Shown here in pieces: positions 63,009 to 64,000 of a DNA stretch of 64,000 bases. Source of the DNA: Paraburkholderia tropica. Its GTDB lineage: Bacteria > Pseudomonadota > Gammaproteobacteria > Burkholderiales > Burkholderiaceae. The notes beneath the pieces were generated by a model. It was not told the DNA's origin. It searched no databases and saw only the letters and a program-made list of their open reading frames with translations. The position numbers were made by a program, and so were the translations under genes. Each line of letters starts with the position of its first letter. The first letter of the stretch is position 1. The DNA is taken from assembly GCF_900109265.1 (NCBI RefSeq), contig NZ_FNZM01000015.1, positions 1 through 64,000 of the forward strand. The letters are read 5' to 3'.

Positions 63009-64000
63009 ATGTTCGATGGACGCTTGAAGGCCAGCGTGCTGGCCGTATGTGTGGCGGCCGCGGCGGCGCTCGGCATGAGCGCGGCGAAGGCGGATCCCGT
63101 TTCCCTGAACATAGTCGACGTGGCCGGCAACCTGCAGCTCACGCAGAAAGCCTTCGAGGCGTTCAAGGCGAAGTACCCGAATCTCGTCTCCAACATCACG
63201 TACACCAATGCTCCCGCGCCGCAGTTGCCTGGCAAGATCAAGGCGATGCAGGCGGCCGGCCGCGCCGATATCGATCTCGTGCTCACGGGCACGGACGCGC
63301 TGGCGGCGGGCATCGAACAGAATCTGTGGATGAAGCTGCTGCCCGATCAGACGGCGGCGCTGCCGGGCGTGCTCGACAAGTACGCGCCGGGTCCGCGCAA
63401 GATGCAGGATCTCGCGCAGGGTTACGGCCTCGAAGTGTCGTACATGCCGGCCGGTCCGCTCGTCGAATACAACCCGGCCAAGGTCGCGAAGCCGCCGCAC
63501 ACGCCGGCCGAACTGCTCGCGTACTGCAAGGCCAATCCAGGCAAGCTTATTTACGCGCGTCCGGCCAATTCGGGTCCGGGCCGCACGTTCCTGATGGGGC
63601 TGCCGTACCTGCTCGGCGACAAGAATCCGCAAGACCCGATCAATGGCTGGGACAAGACCTGGGCCTTCCTCAAGGAGCTGAATTCGTGCGTGCCGTATTA
63701 CCCGGGCGGCACCTCGGCGGTGATGAAGGAACTCGGCGAAGGCACGCGCGACATGACCGTGACCGTCACGGGCTGGGATATCAACCCGCGCGCGCTCGGC
63801 ATCGTGCCGGCTGAATTCAAGGTGCAGGCGTTCGACAACATGACGTGGGTGAACGACGCCCACTACATGGTGGTGCCGAAGGGCGTGTCGAAGGAGAAGC
63901 TCGCGGTCCTGCTCAAGCTGATGAACTTCATGCTGGAGCCGCAGCAGCAGGCCATGACCTACGACGACGGCTACTTCTATCCGGGCCCGGCGGTGAACGG
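63009..64000 (+). CDS. ABC transporter substrate-binding protein (partial)
   Basis: At least 330 aa; it runs off the window end. ATG 63009 follows GAGGAGATGCG. Sec signal peptide to about residue 30 (GMSAAKA|DPV), then a family 1 extracellular solute-binding fold (VDVAGNLQLTQKAFEAFKAKYP, LTGTDALAAG, VTVTGWDINPRALG). The neighbourhood points to a sugar acid or small organic ligand. Confidence 0.88.
   Translation, partial: MFDGRLKASVLAVCVAAAAALGMSAAKADPVSLNIVDVAGNLQLTQKAFEAFKAKYPNLVSNITYTNAPAPQLPGKIKAMQAAGRADIDLVLTGTDALAAGIEQNLWMKLLPDQTAALPGVLDKYAPGPRKMQDLAQGYGLEVSYMPAGPLVEYNPAKVAKPPHTPAELLAYCKANPGKLIYARPANSGPGRTFLMGLPYLLGDKNPQDPINGWDKTWAFLKELNSCVPYYPGGTSAVMKELGEGTRDMTVTVTGWDINPRALGIVPAEFKVQAFDNMTWVNDAHYMVVPKGVSKEKLAVLLKLMNFMLEPQQQAMTYDDGYFYPGPAVN

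Noticed and set aside
1..64000. CRISPR array or tRNA gene
   Set aside because: No spaced direct repeats of 23-40 bp and no cloverleaf with a TTC-A-A T-loop was found by eye; a tRNA scan would settle it.

Overview
The window looks like a chromosomal segment of a Burkholderiaceae bacterium (Paraburkholderia/Caballeronia type). The evidence is a high GC content with strongly GC-biased codons, a 5S rRNA of the Burkholderia kind, a Burkholderia-type trimeric porin, small lineage-typical families (DUF2322-like, DUF4148-like), many LysR/AraC regulators and FliA-type flagellar promoters. Genus is inferred from gene families only.

Layout. 1-1.6 kb: tail of an rRNA operon (end of 23S, 5S, terminator), followed by decayed mobile DNA (IS3 transposase tail, a tyrosine recombinase with an internal stop). 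1.7-5 kb: LysR regulator facing a type-2 argC, then a glycosyltransferase-like gene. 5.2-10.4 kb: LysR regulator facing an operon of three tandem RraA/HMG-aldolase-family genes, an aminotransferase and an alpha/beta hydrolase, probably a catabolic pathway. 10.8-17.1 kb: chemoreceptor with a flagellar-type promoter, small secreted protein, cupin, AraC regulator, MFS pump, GNAT. 17.2-20.1 kb: NAD-kinase-like protein and SPFH protein, divergent from an NrtR-type Nudix regulator over two tandem operators. 20.1-25.2 kb: lipoprotein/membrane protein pair, then a small Cys-rich ORF whose tail is a pentanucleotide repeat, opposite a three-gene set (acyl-CoA-dehydrogenase-like, signal-less PhnD-like, TusA-like/diiron fusion). 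25.2-31.2 kb: three MmgE/PrpD genes and an MFS transporter facing a GntR regulator with twin palindromes. 31.3-46.8 kb: mixed housekeeping and envelope genes, including a PHB-depolymerase-type esterase, BON protein, MipA/OmpV, DHDPS-like lyase, AlaX, threonine-aldolase-like enzyme, AraC, CMD protein, alanine racemase, XRE/cupin-GNAT pair and ampC-ampR. 46.8-52.6 kb: IclR regulator, MHS transporter, hpd (4-hydroxyphenylpyruvate dioxygenase), quinone oxidoreductase, LysR. 52.7-59.6 kb: TraB/GumN-type protein, a tiny FliA-promoted gene, porin and a three-subunit gluconate-2-dehydrogenase-like complex behind a LacI-type palindrome. 60-64 kb: DHDPS-family lyase, ketoglutarate-semialdehyde-type dehydrogenase and the start of an ABC substrate-binding protein, linked by a shared operator motif and a phased 11-bp repeat array.

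How the parts may work together: the last 8 kb reads as periplasmic oxidation of a sugar, uptake of a sugar acid and its conversion through a keto-deoxy acid to 2-oxoglutarate. The three RraA genes and the diiron/TusA set are the least explained modules and the best candidates for undescribed biochemistry. No CRISPR array, intact insertion sequence or tRNA gene was seen.
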